DNA of 64,000 bases from Streptomyces harbinensis. Its GTDB lineage: Bacteria > Actinomycetota > Actinomycetes > Streptomycetales > Streptomycetaceae. The notes beneath the pieces are model-generated. The model saw nothing but the letters and a program-made list of their open reading frames with translations. It made no database searches and had not been told where the DNA came from. The translations under genes and the position numbers were made by a program. The stretch is taken from NCBI RefSeq assembly GCF_900116145.1, contig NZ_FPAB01000001.1, positions 62,001-126,000 on the forward strand. The letters are read 5' to 3'. This document shows, piece by piece, positions 49,751-57,932 of this stretch (positions within the stretch are counted from its first letter, which is position 1; every line of letters begins with the position of its first letter).

Positions 49751-50899
49751 GTGGAACTGGCCAGAACCGAGTACCGGCTGCCCTGGTGGGGCGAGCTGAC
49801 GCTGGTGGTGTCCCTGTCCGCCGTCTCGGTGTCGGACGCCGCCGTGTCGGCCGGCGGGGCGCACGCCGCCGTCCCGTCCGTCGTCGCCTCGCTCGTCGCG
49901 GGCGCCGCGCTGCCGCTGCGCTACCGGCATCCGCTGCCCATCGCCGGGGTGGCCGTGGCCGCCGCCGGGCTGTTCGGGGCCATGCTGCCGTTGCTGCTCA
50001 TGGCCTTCCATCTGACCGCGCACCGCCGCGCCCGGGTCGCCGCCGCGGGCATCGTCACCGCGCTGGCCGTCAATCTGCTGATCCAGCCGCCGCTCAGCCT
50101 GTGGACGCCGCGCGCGTACGGGCCGTGCGCGCTGTTCATCGTCGCCATGGTGCTCGGCCTGTGGGCCGCCGCCAGCCGGCGGCTCGCCGACGCGCTGGGC
50201 GAGCGGCTCGGCCATCTGCACCGGGAGCGCGAGCTGCGCGAGCAGGCCGCCCGCAGCTCGGAGCGCACCGCCATCGCCGGCGAGATGCACGACGTGCTGG
50301 CGCACCGGCTCAGCCTCATCGCCCTGCACAGCGGCGTGCTCGCCAACCGCGCCGACCAGCTGGACCCGGTCACCGCCGACCGGGTGCGGCTGCTGCGCAC
50401 CGCCTCCACCGACGCGCTCGCCGATCTGCGGCACGTGCTCGGGGCGCTGCGCGCGCAGGACACGGCGGCGGACCGGGAGCCGACCCTGCGGGAGCTGGGC
50501 GAGCTGATCGACACCGCGCGCGAGGCCGGGCAGCTCATCGACGCCGACCTGGACGAGCCGGGTGACGCGATCGCCCCGGCCGCGCACCGGCTCGCGGTAT
50601 ACCGGCTGGTGCAGGAGGCGCTGAGCAACGCCCGCCGGCACGCCCCGCACACCCCGGTGCGAGTGGTGGTCAGGTACGGGCCGCTCGCCACCGTCGCCGA
50701 CATCAGCAATCCGCTGCCGCGGAACGGGGAGACCGGCGGCGATCCGCCGGGGTTCGGCCTGGTCGGCCTGCGCGAGCGGGTGCAGTCGCTGGGCGGCACC
50801 CTGACCGCGGGAGCGGACGGCGGCCACTGGCGGCTGAGCGCCCGCATACCCACGGGGGCGCCCCGGCCGGCGGCACAGGCGTACCGTTCGGACATGTGA
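49751..50899 (+). CDS. orphan sensor histidine kinase
   Basis: Membrane kinase of 382 residues of the HisKA_3 (NarL-partner) class. The N-terminal half has four or five hydrophobic segments; the DHp motif is AGEMHDVLAHRLSLIALH. The N-box is RLVQEALSNARRHAPH and the G-box is GFGLVGLRERVQSLGG. No response regulator gene is next to it, so the partner lies elsewhere. The GTG at 49751 follows a TACGCT element by about seven bases, as in leaderless genes. The stop overlaps the acetyltransferase start. Confidence 0.88.
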   Translation: MELARTEYRLPWWGELTLVVSLSAVSVSDAAVSAGGAHAAVPSVVASLVAGAALPLRYRHPLPIAGVAVAAAGLFGAMLPLLLMAFHLTAHRRARVAAAGIVTALAVNLLIQPPLSLWTPRAYGPCALFIVAMVLGLWAAASRRLADALGERLGHLHRERELREQAARSSERTAIAGEMHDVLAHRLSLIALHSGVLANRADQLDPVTADRVRLLRTASTDALADLRHVLGALRAQDTAADREPTLRELGELIDTAREAGQLIDADLDEPGDAIAPAAHRLAVYRLVQEALSNARRHAPHTPVRVVVRYGPLATVADISNPLPRNGETGGDPPGFGLVGLRERVQSLGGTLTAGADGGHWRLSARIPTGAPRPAAQAYRSDM

Positions 50900-51567
50900 G
50901 TGACATGTGGACGGACGACGTACCGGGCCTGATCCGCTGCTGGGCGGCCGGCTACGCCCTCTCCCGGGATCTGCCGCCGCCGGACGAGGAGCCGTGGGGG
51001 CTGCGGCTGGACGTCGGGCTGCCGCACCAGCGGGCCCGGCACGTGCTGCCGGACGCCGACGAGGTCACCGTCCGCAAGGTCGCCCGGCACATCGAGGACA
51101 CCGGTGAGCCGTGCGTGTGGATCAAGACCGGCCTGCCGAACGCGACAGTGGCCGCTCTGCTCGGCCCCGACTGGACCCCCAACGACCCCGGCTATCTGAT
51201 GAGCACACCGGTACGTTCCCGGGAGCCGGCGCCACCGCCACCCGCCGGGTACACGGCGGTGCAGGGCAGCCAGCACGGCGTCACCCGGATACGGCTGCTC
51301 ACCCCGGACGGTACGGAGGCCGCCTCCGGGCAGGTCGCGCTCGGCCGGGGCGCCACCGTCGCCGTGGTCGACCGGATCGAGACCCACCCGGACCACCGGC
51401 GCCGGGGCCTGGGCTCCGTGGTCGTCCGCACCCTGACGGCCGCCGCCGCGTCCGCCGGGGCCGGCCACGCGGTGCTGAGCGCCAGCCCCGAGGGCAGGGC
51501 GCTGTACACGGCGCTGGGCTGGCGGTTCCTGGGGCCGTTCGGCAGCTTCATCCACCGCGCCCTGTGA
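50896..51567 (+). CDS. GNAT-family N-acetyltransferase
   Basis: Acetyltransferase of 223 residues. The acetyl-CoA pocket is VVDRIETHPDHRRRGLGSVVVRTL, matching R-x-x-G-x-G/A, followed by HAVLSASPEGRALYTALGWRFLG. The first 110 residues precede the GNAT core and contain WIKTGLPNATVAALLG. The GTG start overlaps the histidine kinase stop (GTGA), so the genes are cotranscribed, though they need not act together. The substrate is unknown. Confidence 0.87.
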   Translation: MSDMWTDDVPGLIRCWAAGYALSRDLPPPDEEPWGLRLDVGLPHQRARHVLPDADEVTVRKVARHIEDTGEPCVWIKTGLPNATVAALLGPDWTPNDPGYLMSTPVRSREPAPPPPAGYTAVQGSQHGVTRIRLLTPDGTEAASGQVALGRGATVAVVDRIETHPDHRRRGLGSVVVRTLTAAAASAGAGHAVLSASPEGRALYTALGWRFLGPFGSFIHRAL

Positions 51568-51656
51568 CCGGGGGCCGGGGACCGCGCGACGAAAGTGCGG
51601 GCAAACGCTACTTTCGGCCACTGTGGTGCCGGGCAGGAGGTTCCTAGCCTGGCGGA

Positions 51657-52340
51657 GTGGACGACACGACGACCGAACTGGCCTTCCCGCGCCGCGATCT
51701 GCTGCTGATCCTGCTGGGCTTCCCCGCCCTGGGCGCGGTCCTCGCCTGGGTGCTGCCCGGCCTCGCGCACCAGGCCGTCACCCGGCTGCCGTGGCTGCCG
51801 TTCGAGGGCCCGCTGCGCCTGGTCGCCGGGATCGACCAGCTCTGGCAGCGCGGCCTGTTCGTGGCGGTCGGCGTGGCGGCGGGGCTGCTGGTGGCGTTCA
51901 TCGCGGTCAGCGAGTCGATGAAGCTGACGCTCACCGACGAGGTGCTGACCGTCGAGAAGGACGACACCACCCGGCGCTTCGCCCGCGCCGACATCTCGGC
52001 GGTCTTCCCCGACGGCAAGGAACTGGTCGTCCTGGACCGCACATCACGGCCGCTGGTGCGCGGCGCGTACCAGGCGCCCCCGGCGGCCGTGGCCGCCGCC
52101 TTCCAGCGGCACGGCTACCCCTGGTCGAAGGCCGATCCGCACTCCGCCGCCTTCCGCCGCTGGGTGCCGCACGCGCCGGAGCTGTCGGCCGAGGCCCATG
52201 TCGTCCTCGCCGCCCGCAAGGACGCCCGGCGCCGCAAGGCGGAGGAGGAGGTCCGCGATCTGACGGAGACCCTCGGCCGGCTCGGCTACGTGGTCCGCGA
52301 CGACGACGGACACCAGCACTGGCGGCCCGTCACCGGCTGA
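51657..52340 (+). CDS. YqeB-like membrane protein
   Basis: Protein of 227 residues with two membrane segments (LLLILLGFPALGAVLAWVL and LFVAVGVAAGLLVAFIAVS) followed by a PH-like domain. The segment ESMKLTLTDEVLTVEKDDTT and ISAVFPDGKELVVLDRTSRPL resemble B. subtilis YqeB. The C-terminal region is Arg/Lys-rich and helical. The GTG at 51657 lies seven bases after TAGCCT, suggesting a leaderless transcript. The function of the family is unknown. Confidence 0.82.
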   Translation: MDDTTTELAFPRRDLLLILLGFPALGAVLAWVLPGLAHQAVTRLPWLPFEGPLRLVAGIDQLWQRGLFVAVGVAAGLLVAFIAVSESMKLTLTDEVLTVEKDDTTRRFARADISAVFPDGKELVVLDRTSRPLVRGAYQAPPAAVAAAFQRHGYPWSKADPHSAAFRRWVPHAPELSAEAHVVLAARKDARRRKAEEEVRDLTETLGRLGYVVRDDDGHQHWRPVTG

Positions 52341-52386
52341 CGGCGCGGCGCCCGCGCCCCCGCCGCCCTGTGGCAGGCTGCGCCGC

Positions 52387-53025
52387 ATGCCCTTCGACCA
52401 CAACGACCACTACCACCGGCTGCTGCTGCGCACGATAGGCCGCGCCTCCGGCGGTACCGGTGGCCGGGCGCTGGACGTCGGCTGCGGGACCGGCCGGTTC
52501 GCGCGGCGGCTGGCGGCGGCCGGGTACACGGTGGACGCCATCGATCCGAGCGCGGAGGTCATCGCCGAGGCCCGCGCCGCGTCCGGCACCGGAGACGGGG
52601 ACGGGGACGGGGACAACCCGCGCTACCGGCAGGCGGACATCACCACCACCGCGCTGCCCGCCGGGCACTACGACGTCATCACCGCGCTGGCGAGCATCCA
52701 CCACGTCCCGTTCGCCACGGTGGCCCGGCTGCGGGACGCCCTCGCCCCCGGCGGCACCCTGGTGATCCTGGGCTGCGCCCCGGAGAGCGGACCGGTGGAC
52801 CTGCTCCGCGCCGCCGTCGCCGTCCCGGCGAACGCGGTGGCCCGCCTCGCCGTATGGACCCGCGACCGCGCCACCGGACGGCAGGTACCCGCCAAACCCC
52901 CGGTCGCCGAACCCACCCTGCCGCTGCCCGCGATCCGCCGGCAGGCCGCCACCCTCCTGCCGGGCGCCACCGTGCGCCGCAAGCTGTTCTGGCGCTACCT
53001 CCTCGTCTACCGGCACCCGCGGTGA
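52387..53025 (+). CDS. class I SAM-dependent methyltransferase
   Basis: Methyltransferase of 212 residues with motif I ALDVGCGTGRFARRLAAAG and the acidic strand VDAIDPSAEVIAEA. Motif post I/II is YDVITALASIHHVPF and motif III LAPGGTLVILG. A GDGDGDGD run sits in a loop at about residue 75 and looks like a DNA-repeat expansion. The C-terminal part (ATVRRKLFWRYLLVYRHP) matches small-molecule methyltransferases. The substrate is unknown. Confidence 0.88.
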   Translation: MPFDHNDHYHRLLLRTIGRASGGTGGRALDVGCGTGRFARRLAAAGYTVDAIDPSAEVIAEARAASGTGDGDGDGDNPRYRQADITTTALPAGHYDVITALASIHHVPFATVARLRDALAPGGTLVILGCAPESGPVDLLRAAVAVPANAVARLAVWTRDRATGRQVPAKPPVAEPTLPLPAIRRQAATLLPGATVRRKLFWRYLLVYRHPR

Positions 53026-53124
53026 TCACCGCCCGCGCCCGGTCACGGGGAGGGCGCCGGGCGCCGGGTCCCGCATGCTGGGGTACGCCCGCGACACCGA
53101 CCGACCGACCCACGGGAGCCACGC

Positions 53125-53772
53125 ATGCCACGCGAACTCGCCGATCTGCCGTTCGCCGACCATCTCCGGCCGTTCGACGGGGTGCTGGAGCCCGAGGCGA
53201 ATGTCGACACGGTCCATCTCGATGGTCTGGACTTCGACGACGTACCGGCCGCCGGCAGCCGGTTCACCGAGGCGGCGCTCAGCTCGGTGACGTTCTCCGG
53301 GGGCCGGCTGCGGCGGTCGCGGTTCTCGGACGTGTGGATGGACACCGTCCGGTGGATGGGGACCGATCTGGTCGAGAGCAGCTGGCTGGACGTGGAGCTG
53401 AACGGCGGCGCGCTGGCCGGGATCCAGCTGTTCGACGCGCGGCTGCGCCGGGTCGCCTTCTCGCACTGCAAGCTGGACGCGGTGAATCTGCGGGCGGCGG
53501 CGCTGCACGAGGTCACCTTCACGGACTGCGTGCTGCGCGACGTGGACTTCGGCGGTGCCACGCTCACCTCGGTGTCCTTCCCCGGCAGCAGCCTGGAGGG
53601 CGTACGGCTGGGCAAGTCCCGTCTGGCGAAGGTGGATCTGCGCGGCGCCAAGCGGCTGGACATCGCCGAGGGCTACGACGCGCTGCGGGGCGCGACCGTC
53701 AGCTCCCTCCAGCTGATGGAACTGGCCCCGGCGCTGGCGCAGTCGCTCGGCATCACCGTCACGGACCGCTGA
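53125..53772 (+). CDS. pentapeptide-repeat protein
   Basis: Protein of 215 residues in which most of the chain follows A(D/N)LXX-like five-residue periodicity, for example RFTEAALSSVTFSGGRLRRS and KLDAVNLRAAALHEVTFTD. This predicts a right-handed quadrilateral beta-helix. Some members mimic DNA and protect gyrase, but the DNA-mimic acidity is not striking here. The gene is convergent with the SUMF1-like gene and their 3' ends overlap by 14 bp. Confidence 0.85.
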   Translation: MPRELADLPFADHLRPFDGVLEPEANVDTVHLDGLDFDDVPAAGSRFTEAALSSVTFSGGRLRRSRFSDVWMDTVRWMGTDLVESSWLDVELNGGALAGIQLFDARLRRVAFSHCKLDAVNLRAAALHEVTFTDCVLRDVDFGGATLTSVSFPGSSLEGVRLGKSRLAKVDLRGAKRLDIAEGYDALRGATVSSLQLMELAPALAQSLGITVTDR

Positions 53773-54385
53773 GGGTGCGGGCGAGGCGGAAGCCCACGTC
53801 GTCGATCCGCAGGGTGGGGTGGCTGCGGCGGCGCACCGAGGCGCGGCAGCTCCAGTGGGCGTCGAACCAGCCGCCGCCGCGCAGCACCCGGTAGTCGCCG
53901 TACACCTCGGGGTCGTACCGGTCCCAGCACCACTCCCAGACGTTGCCCAGCATGTCGTACAGGCCGAAGGCGTTGGGCTGTCTGCCGCCGACGGGGTGCG
54001 GGCGTTCGCCGGAGTTGCCGCGGTACCAGGCGATGGCGTCCAGCTCGCCGTACCGGGCGCCGCCGGTGCCGGCGCGGCAGGCGTACTCCCATTCGGCCTC
54101 GGTCGGCAGCCGGTAGCCGGGCGAGGCCGGGTCCCACCGCGCCGTCCGCTCGCCGTCGATGCGGTACGCGGGCGGCAGACCCTCGCGCGCGGAGCGGGCG
54201 TTGCAGTGCCGGACGGCGTCCCACCAGGACACCTCGGTGGCCGGCAGCGCCCCGTCCGGCCCGGTGACCGGGGTGGCGGCCAGCTCGAACGGCGCCACCT
54301 CCACCGTCCAGCTGCGCCGCGTGCGCCGGTCGGACAGGGTGACGGACCCGCCCGGGAGGCGCCGCGGCGGAAGGTGTGTCCCCAT
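53759..54385 (-). CDS. SUMF1/FGE-like protein without canonical active-site pair
   Basis: Compact protein of 208 residues with the formylglycine-generating-enzyme fold: TEVSWWDAVRHCNARSAREGLP, YRLPTEAEWEYACRAGTGG, NAFGLYDMLGNVWEWCWDRY and RVLRGGGWFDAHWSCRASVR. In true FGE two cysteines five residues apart bind copper; here the first is replaced (FDAHWSC) and only one Cys is left before RASVR. I infer another activity or loss of function. The ATG at 54385 is the first start that fits. No sulfatase gene is nearby. Confidence 0.85.
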   Translation of the reverse strand: MGTHLPPRRLPGGSVTLSDRRTRRSWTVEVAPFELAATPVTGPDGALPATEVSWWDAVRHCNARSAREGLPPAYRIDGERTARWDPASPGYRLPTEAEWEYACRAGTGGARYGELDAIAWYRGNSGERPHPVGGRQPNAFGLYDMLGNVWEWCWDRYDPEVYGDYRVLRGGGWFDAHWSCRASVRRRSHPTLRIDDVGFRLARTLSGP

Positions 54386-54416
54386 GCCGGGAGCGTAGCC
54401 CCGCCCCGGGGCCGGG

Positions 54417-56105
54417 TCAGGGGCCGGGCCGGTCACGGGCGCGGGCGTGGAGCAGCTTCCAGCCGGTCCACAGGAGGTCGGCGAGGACGAGGTACGTCCA
54501 GATCTTGCCCGCGCCGTAGATCCAGCGGGCCAGGTCGCCGTCCCGGTGGCCGCCGTTGAGGGTGGCGAGCAGGTCCTCGGTGAACAGGTCCTGGATCCAG
54601 GAGAGATCGGCGGCGAGCAGGGCGAGCTGGGCGAGGGCGAACAGGGCGACCCGCTGGGCCAGGGCACGGGCGAGCGCCCGCGGTCCGGGCTCGGGCTCGG
54701 GCTCGGGTTCCCGGGTGGGGGTGGCGGTGTCCGGCTGCGGGGCGGGTTCGGGTTGCGGGGTCGGGGCCGGTTCCGGGGCGGGGGCCGGGGACGGAGCCGG
54801 CGGGAGGTCGCTGACGCCCAGGCGGCGCAGCGCGGCCGGGGAGATGACCGCGCCGGAGGCGAGCACGGCCGCCGCGAGCAGGCAGCAGACCGTCCAGTCG
54901 GCGCGGTCGTACAGCCACCCGGCCGCCAGGGCGCCGACCAGCGCACCGAACAGGCCGGCCGACTCGTACACGCCCATGCCGCGTCCGGTGTGCGGGCCGG
55001 ACGCCTCGGCGATCACCGCCTGCTGGATCGGCATGACGGCGGCCCAGGACAGCCCGCTGAGGATCCACAGGGCGGCGATCGCGTACGGGTGGGGGACGAG
55101 GGCCAGTCCGGTGGCGAAGGCCGCGCCGGACAGGGCGGCGGCGGCCAGGACGCGGGAGCGGCCGAAGCGGACCGCGTACCGGTGCAGGGGTTCGGCGGCC
55201 AGGCTCATGGCGATGGCGCCGGGGAGGAAGACCAGGGCGATGTTCAGGGCGTCCAGGTCGTGTTCGCGCTGGAGGTGCAGCAGCAGGAGCAGCGAGAGCG
55301 TGGCCTCGGCGGTCATGGTGAGCGCGACGGCCAGCAGCATGGGGCGCAGCCGGCGGCCGATCGCGGCGATGCCCGTGCCCGGCGCGTTGCCCCGGGCGGC
55401 GGCGTCCGGGACGGGGCCGCCCGAAGCCGGGGCCGGAGCCAAGACGCCGCCCGTGCCCGGGGCGGGGGCACCGTCCCCGGCGGGAGCGGCGGCCCCCGTG
55501 CCCGTGCCCGGGGCGGCGGCGGGCGGCGGGCCGGCGGGGGCGCGCAGCAGCAGGACGGCGGCCACCAGGCAGGCGGCCGAGCAGAGCAGGAAGACGCCCG
55601 CGTAGTCGATGCCGGGCAGCAGGGCGAGTCCGGGGACGAAGGCGGCCCAGGAGCCGGTCTCCTGGGCGGCGAACAGCCGGGGGAAGACGGCGGAGTCCTC
55701 GGCGAGGCGTTCGCTGACGATGGCGCTGATCGTGACCCACAGCAGGGCGCCGCCGATGCCGCCGAGGGCGGCGGCCAGGCAGGCGGACAGCGGCCCGGTG
55801 GCGACCGCGTAGCCGGCGGCGGAGGCGGCGTACAGCGCCGCTCCCGCCGCCGCGACCCGGCGGCGGTCGCGGGTGTCGGCGAGGACGCCGGCGAGCGGGC
55901 GGGCGAGGAGGGAGAGCGCGAGTTCGACGGCGAGCAGGATGCCGGTCTCGGTGGCGCTGAGGCCGATGGCGGCGCCGGCCCACAGGGGCAGCAGGAAGTC
56001 GAGGAGTTCGTTGGGGCCGTTCGTCAGGGTGGCGGCGAGCAGGGTGGCGCGTTCGCGCCGCCGGCCCCGGCCGCTGTCCGTGGGTTGTCCGGTGTCGGTG
56101 GTCAT
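54417..56105 (-). CDS. MFS transporter with C-terminal extension
   Basis: Transporter of 562 residues. The first 430 residues form the 12-helix MFS core, with motif A-like PLAGVLADTRDRRRVAAAG and a long Pro/Ala/Gly-rich central loop (about residues 205-255). After helix 12 comes a Pro/Glu linker (PAPEPAPTPQPEPAPQPD) and then two more hydrophobic segments: ALFALAQLALLAADLSW and WTYLVLADLLWTGWKLL. These extend it beyond the usual 400-450 residues. The ATG at 56105 is preceded by GGAG. A divergent TetR gene and a palindrome suggest induction by a substrate. Confidence 0.85.
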   Translation of the reverse strand: MTTDTGQPTDSGRGRRRERATLLAATLTNGPNELLDFLLPLWAGAAIGLSATETGILLAVELALSLLARPLAGVLADTRDRRRVAAAGAALYAASAAGYAVATGPLSACLAAALGGIGGALLWVTISAIVSERLAEDSAVFPRLFAAQETGSWAAFVPGLALLPGIDYAGVFLLCSAACLVAAVLLLRAPAGPPPAAAPGTGTGAAAPAGDGAPAPGTGGVLAPAPASGGPVPDAAARGNAPGTGIAAIGRRLRPMLLAVALTMTAEATLSLLLLLHLQREHDLDALNIALVFLPGAIAMSLAAEPLHRYAVRFGRSRVLAAAALSGAAFATGLALVPHPYAIAALWILSGLSWAAVMPIQQAVIAEASGPHTGRGMGVYESAGLFGALVGALAAGWLYDRADWTVCCLLAAAVLASGAVISPAALRRLGVSDLPPAPSPAPAPEPAPTPQPEPAPQPDTATPTREPEPEPEPGPRALARALAQRVALFALAQLALLAADLSWIQDLFTEDLLATLNGGHRDGDLARWIYGAGKIWTYLVLADLLWTGWKLLHARARDRPGP

Positions 56106-56135
56106 GTCCGGTGCTCCGCCCCTCGTTCTCAAACT

Positions 56136-56150
56136 CCGAACGCCGTTCGG
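56136..56150. promoter_or_regulatory. 15-bp perfect palindrome, operator of the divergent MFS/TetR pair
   Basis: CCGAACG-C-CGTTCGG is perfectly symmetric. An extra half-site CCGAACG occurs at 56161-56167, next to the likely TetR -10 TAGCCT (56169-56174). The site lies 30 bp upstream of the MFS start, where a TetR repressor could act on both genes. Confidence 0.65.
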
Positions 56151-56184
56151 TGATAGTAGCCCGAACGGTAGCCTGGCGGTCGAG

Positions 56185-56940
56185 ATGAGTGCGAAGGAGA
56201 ATCAGCGGCGCATCCTCGGCCTGCTCTGGGACGACCCGGCCACCCGGCCGTCCGGCACCCGGGGACCGGGGCGCGGGCTGACCCGGGAGCAGATCGTGAC
56301 CGCCGCCATCGAGGTGGCCGAGGCGGAGGGCCTGCCCGCGGTGTCCATGCGCCGGGTCGCGGCCGAACTGGGCGTGGGCACCGCCTCGCTGTACACCTAC
56401 CTGCGCGGCAAAGCCGAACTCGAAGCCCTGATGCTGGACGCCGTGGCCCTCGGCGACACCCTGCCGCACGAATGGCCCGGCGACTGGCGCGCCAAGCTGG
56501 AGGCGTGGGCCATGGACGACTGGGCGGCGATCCGCCGCCACCCGTGGACCCTGCGGCTGCACGGCGCCGACCGGCTGCCCGGGCCGAACCAGCTGCGCTG
56601 GCTGGACTCGATGCTGCGTGTCTTCGAGGACACCGGGCTGACGGAGCCGGAGAAGCTGGCGGCGGTGGAGGCGCTGGACGCCTACAGCCGGGGCCTCGGG
56701 CTGCTGCTGGCGGAGGTGGAGGCACCGGCCGACGCCGAACCGTACGACGTGGCGGGCCGCAACGAGGGACTGCGCGAACTGGTGGACTTCAGCCGGTACC
56801 CCGCGCTGCTCGCCGCCATCCGCGCCGGGGCCAGCCCGTACGCCGGTGACCCCTTCCCGTTCGGGCTGCACCGGCTGCTGGACGGCATCGAAGCCCTGAT
56901 CGCCCGCCGTACCGCTGAACGAGGGGACCGGGCGGAGTAG
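56185..56940 (+). CDS. TetR/AcrR regulator with TetR_C_1-like domain
   Basis: Regulator of 251 residues. The helix-turn-helix is VSMRRVAAELGVGTASLYTYLRGKAELEALMLD; the ligand domain is long, as in tetracycline-repressor-like proteins (AWAMDDWAAIRRHPWTLRLHG). The first 35 residues (SAKENQRRILGLLWDDPATR) precede the domain. The ATG at 56185 lies 10 bases after a TAGCCT -10, suggesting little or no leader. It faces the MFS gene and presumably controls it. Confidence 0.88.
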   Translation: MSAKENQRRILGLLWDDPATRPSGTRGPGRGLTREQIVTAAIEVAEAEGLPAVSMRRVAAELGVGTASLYTYLRGKAELEALMLDAVALGDTLPHEWPGDWRAKLEAWAMDDWAAIRRHPWTLRLHGADRLPGPNQLRWLDSMLRVFEDTGLTEPEKLAAVEALDAYSRGLGLLLAEVEAPADAEPYDVAGRNEGLRELVDFSRYPALLAAIRAGASPYAGDPFPFGLHRLLDGIEALIARRTAERGDRAE

Positions 56941-57116
56941 GCCGGCGAACGATCGGATACGTCTCGCCGCCCGTTCACCCGCCGTCAGCTGCGATCGATA
57001 CGGAAAGCGACGGTAGGCGCCGGGAGGGACGGGGCACGACCTCCGCTGTGCCGCCCGTCACGGGGGACGGCATCCACACCCGGGAAAGCCGGGTCAACCG
57101 GAGAAGCGGAGAGCAC

Positions 57117-57494
57117 ATGCGCACCAGCATCACCAAGGCCCTGATCACCGCCGCCGCCGGGCTCGTCCTGGCGGGAGCCGCCGCCGCACCCGCCGCCGCC
57201 GCACCCGCCGCCGCGCCGCACCAGGCCCGTACCGCCCCGGCGGTCACCACGGCGACCGGCAACATCACCACCTGGATCCAGGGGAACGTCCGCAAGGGCG
57301 CCTCCACCAGCTACGACATCGCGTACACGGTCACCGCCAACCAGCAGCTCATGGGGGTGTGCTGGCTCACCGGCGGCACCGTGGACGCCAACGGCATCAG
57401 CCACAACACCTGGGTGAAGCTCTCCGACGGCAACTACATCTGGGGCGGCCTGCTCAAGGGCGACACCAAGGGCGGCATCTCCACCAAGTGCTGA
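57117..57494 (+). CDS. secreted SH3-like protein
   Basis: Exported protein of 125 residues with a Sec signal (MRTSITKALITAAAGLVLAG, cleavage near AAAAPA). The mature part of about 85 residues resembles bacterial SH3 domains: IQGNVRKGASTSYDIAYTVTANQQ, LMGVCWLTGGTVDANG, WVKLSDGNYIWGGLLKGD. Cys residues at GVCWLT and STKC could pair. SH3-like modules often bind peptidoglycan peptides. GGAG lies six bases from the ATG. The gene stands alone before the chaplin gene. Confidence 0.82.
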   Translation: MRTSITKALITAAAGLVLAGAAAAPAAAAPAAAPHQARTAPAVTTATGNITTWIQGNVRKGASTSYDIAYTVTANQQLMGVCWLTGGTVDANGISHNTWVKLSDGNYIWGGLLKGDTKGGISTKC

Positions 57495-57622
57495 CGGCCG
57501 CCGCCGTATCCGGACGAGGGCGCGCCCTCGAACAGGTGAATACGGAGAAATGATCGATCCGGGCGTTCTGATCGGTTACGACGTTCTGCGTCGTTCCATC
57601 CGTTTTCCGCACTGGAGACAAC

Positions 57623-57859
57623 ATGCGTATTCGTACCGCCATCGCCGCCACCGCCCTGGCGGCCGCCGGTGTCCTGGGTGCCGCCGGTACCGCCTCCGCC
57701 GACGCCGAGGCCATCGGTGTCGCCACCCACTCCCCGGGCGTCCTGTCCGGCAACGTCGTCCAGGTCCCGATCGAGCTGGGCCTGAACGTCTGTGGCAACA
57801 CGGTCAACATCCTCGCGTTCCTGAACCCCACGTTCGGCAACGTCTGCGTCATCGACTGA
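57623..57859 (+). CDS. short chaplin
   Basis: Secreted amyloid-forming surface protein of 78 residues; chaplins make aerial hyphae and spores water-repellent. The signal peptide (MRIRTAIAATALAAAGVLG, cleavage near ASA) is followed by one chaplin domain: AIGVATHSPGVLSGNVVQVP then NVCGNTVNILAFLNPTFGN and CVID. The two conserved Cys are present. Without a sortase motif it belongs to the short ChpD-H class. The single-domain gene stands alone. Confidence 0.93.
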   Translation: MRIRTAIAATALAAAGVLGAAGTASADAEAIGVATHSPGVLSGNVVQVPIELGLNVCGNTVNILAFLNPTFGNVCVID

Positions 57860-57879
57860 CGCACCGCACCCCCCACGCG

Positions 57880-57913
57880 CAGCCGCCCGCACCCCTCGGG
57901 GTACGGGCGGCTG
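57880..57913. terminator. hairpin between the chaplin and tctA genes
   Basis: The arms CAGCCGCCCG (57880-57889) and CGGGCGGCTG (57904-57913) are perfectly complementary, and an inner ACCCC/GGGGT pair extends the stem after one mismatch. It lies between convergent genes. Confidence 0.75.
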
Positions 57914-57932
57914 TCGCGTGTCGCGGAAGCCG

